From positions 133,132 to 197,131 of the forward strand of contig NZ_AOIO01000003.1 of assembly GCF_000337555.1 (NCBI RefSeq): a stretch of DNA of 64,000 nucleotides, read 5' to 3'. This document shows positions 63,236-64,000 of the stretch, in pieces (within the stretch, counting starts at the first letter, position 1; each line of letters begins with the position of its first letter). The stretch is from Natrialba asiatica DSM 12278. GTDB taxonomy: Archaea > Halobacteriota > Halobacteria > Halobacteriales > Natrialbaceae. The notes below the pieces were generated by a model. That model did no database searches. It worked only from the letters and a program-made list of their open reading frames with translations, and was not told the DNA's origin. A program made the position numbers and the translations under genes.

Positions 63236-64000
63236 TCGTCACCGTCACGCTCAACCCGGCAGTCGACCACACGCTTGCGATTCCCGACCTTCCCGAGGAC
63301 GGCGAAATCGCACGCACCGACGACGCACGCGTCGACCCCGGCGGAAAGGGAATCAACGTCTCGAAGTATCTCGTCGAACTCGACACCGAAACGACCGCAA
63401 CCGGAATCACCGGTGACTTCCTCGGCCGGTTCGTTCGAGACAGTTTGACCGAACAGGGAATCGACAGCGATTTCGTCGACATCGAGGGCCGAACGCGGCT
63501 CAACACCACGATCCTGACCGACGATGCGGAATACAAGCTCAATCACGATGGCCCCACCGTCGACGGACGCGCGATCGAGACACTCCTCGAGACTATCGAG
63601 CACCACGACCCCGGCACTGTCGTGATCGGGGGCAGCCTTCCGCCCGGCCTCGGCCCTGGTTCCATCGACCGAATCGCTCGGGCGGGCAACTGGCGAACAG
63701 CGGTCGACGTCGGCGGAACCGTTCTCCGCGATCTCAACGCTTCCTACACGCTCTGCAAACCCAACCGAGAAGAACTCGCAGTAGCGACAGACCGCTCGAT
63801 CGACTCGCTCAAAGACTGTTACGACGCAGTCGAACAGTTGCAAGCGATGGGCTACGACCGCGTTGTTGCATCGCTTGGAGCCGACGGCGCAATCCTGGCA
63901 ACACCGGACGATCTGCTGCACGCAGCGGCGCTGGAGACGACTGTCGTCGACACGGTCGGAGCTGGCGACTCGTTACTCGCAGGGGTACTGGCCGCGCTGG
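63232..64000 (+). CDS. pfkB: 1-phosphofructokinase (PfkB family), cut by the window end
   Basis: The first 256 codons of a PfkB sugar kinase are visible: VTVTLNPAVDHTLAIPDLP, DPGGKGINVSKYLVEL, GGSLPPGLGPGSIDR, NREELA, LGADGAILATPDD and VDTVGAGDSLLAGVLAAL, which includes the catalytic Asp of the GAGD motif. It phosphorylates fructose 1-phosphate to fructose 1,6-bisphosphate. GTG 63232 overlaps the glpR stop codon, so the two genes are coupled. Only the last part is missing; a fructose PTS could follow outside the window. Confidence 0.92.
   Translation, partial: MIVTVTLNPAVDHTLAIPDLPEDGEIARTDDARVDPGGKGINVSKYLVELDTETTATGITGDFLGRFVRDSLTEQGIDSDFVDIEGRTRLNTTILTDDAEYKLNHDGPTVDGRAIETLLETIEHHDPGTVVIGGSLPPGLGPGSIDRIARAGNWRTAVDVGGTVLRDLNASYTLCKPNREELAVATDRSIDSLKDCYDAVEQLQAMGYDRVVASLGADGAILATPDDLLHAAALETTVVDTVGAGDSLLAGVLAAL

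Noticed and set aside
1-64000. tRNA, rRNA, CRISPR arrays or an origin of replication
   Set aside because: No typical tRNA cloverleaf, spaced repeat array, Orc1/Cdc6 gene or ORB-like repeat was recognised on either strand.

Overview
The window looks like a chromosomal or megaplasmid segment of a haloarchaeon (class Halobacteria). The proteins are strongly acidic, GC is high outside promoters, several secreted proteins carry twin-arginine signals (some followed by a lipobox), many genes have a TATA-like box about 25-30 nt upstream of the start (leaderless transcripts), and families such as DUF58/DUF7519-like, DUF1616, DUF4129 and the GlpR-PfkB pair are typical of halophilic archaea. No rRNA, tRNA, CRISPR array or intact insertion sequence was seen.

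Layout. 1-7.6 kb: a probable deoxy-sugar (L-fucose type) utilisation locus, with an amidohydrolase of the sugar-lactonase type (cut by the window edge), a Tat-exported GH29 alpha-L-fucosidase, a CUT2 ABC importer (binding protein, permease, single-domain ATPase), an SDR dehydrogenase and an IclR regulator. 7.6-8.9 kb: decayed transposase and a cluster of short hairpins. 8.9-12.3 kb: an aldehyde dehydrogenase with an unknown small partner, and a MetE-like zinc methyltransferase. 12.9-15.3 kb: a HEAT-repeat/zinc-ribbon protein and an iron-type ABC binding protein behind two DtxR-like iron boxes. 15.9-21.5 kb: a MoxR/DUF58/DUF4350 membrane locus arranged as two convergent units.

22-42 kb: a surface-glycan locus. 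It holds a UDP-sulfoquinovose-synthase-like gene broken by a frameshift, three other NAD-dependent epimerases, a DUF2304-GT2 fusion, a methyltransferase, three GT4 glycosyltransferases, a WecB/WecC-type pair for ManNAcA synthesis, a Wzx-like flippase, a polytopic GT-C-like protein, a likely sulfatase remnant, and DUF1616 and DUF4129 membrane proteins. The nucleotide-sugar enzymes make acidic donors, the glycosyltransferases assemble the glycan on a lipid, and the flippase exports it. 42-45 kb: an ABC-2 exporter and dihydropteroate synthase.

45.7-58.2 kb: a probable pectin/hexuronate utilisation region, with a Tat-exported pectate lyase, a sugar-phosphate-isomerase-like protein, a three-part TRAP transporter, a 2-hydroxyacid dehydrogenase, a mannonate-dehydratase-like enzyme, an Ldh2-family dehydrogenase, a DapA-family aldolase and two divergent IclR regulators. 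58.3-64 kb: an NhaC antiporter, an L-asparaginase, and a fructose module (class I aldolase, GlpR/DeoR regulator, 1-phosphofructokinase cut by the window end). Overall the window is an accessory carbohydrate-use and cell-surface region with four sugar-type regulators.
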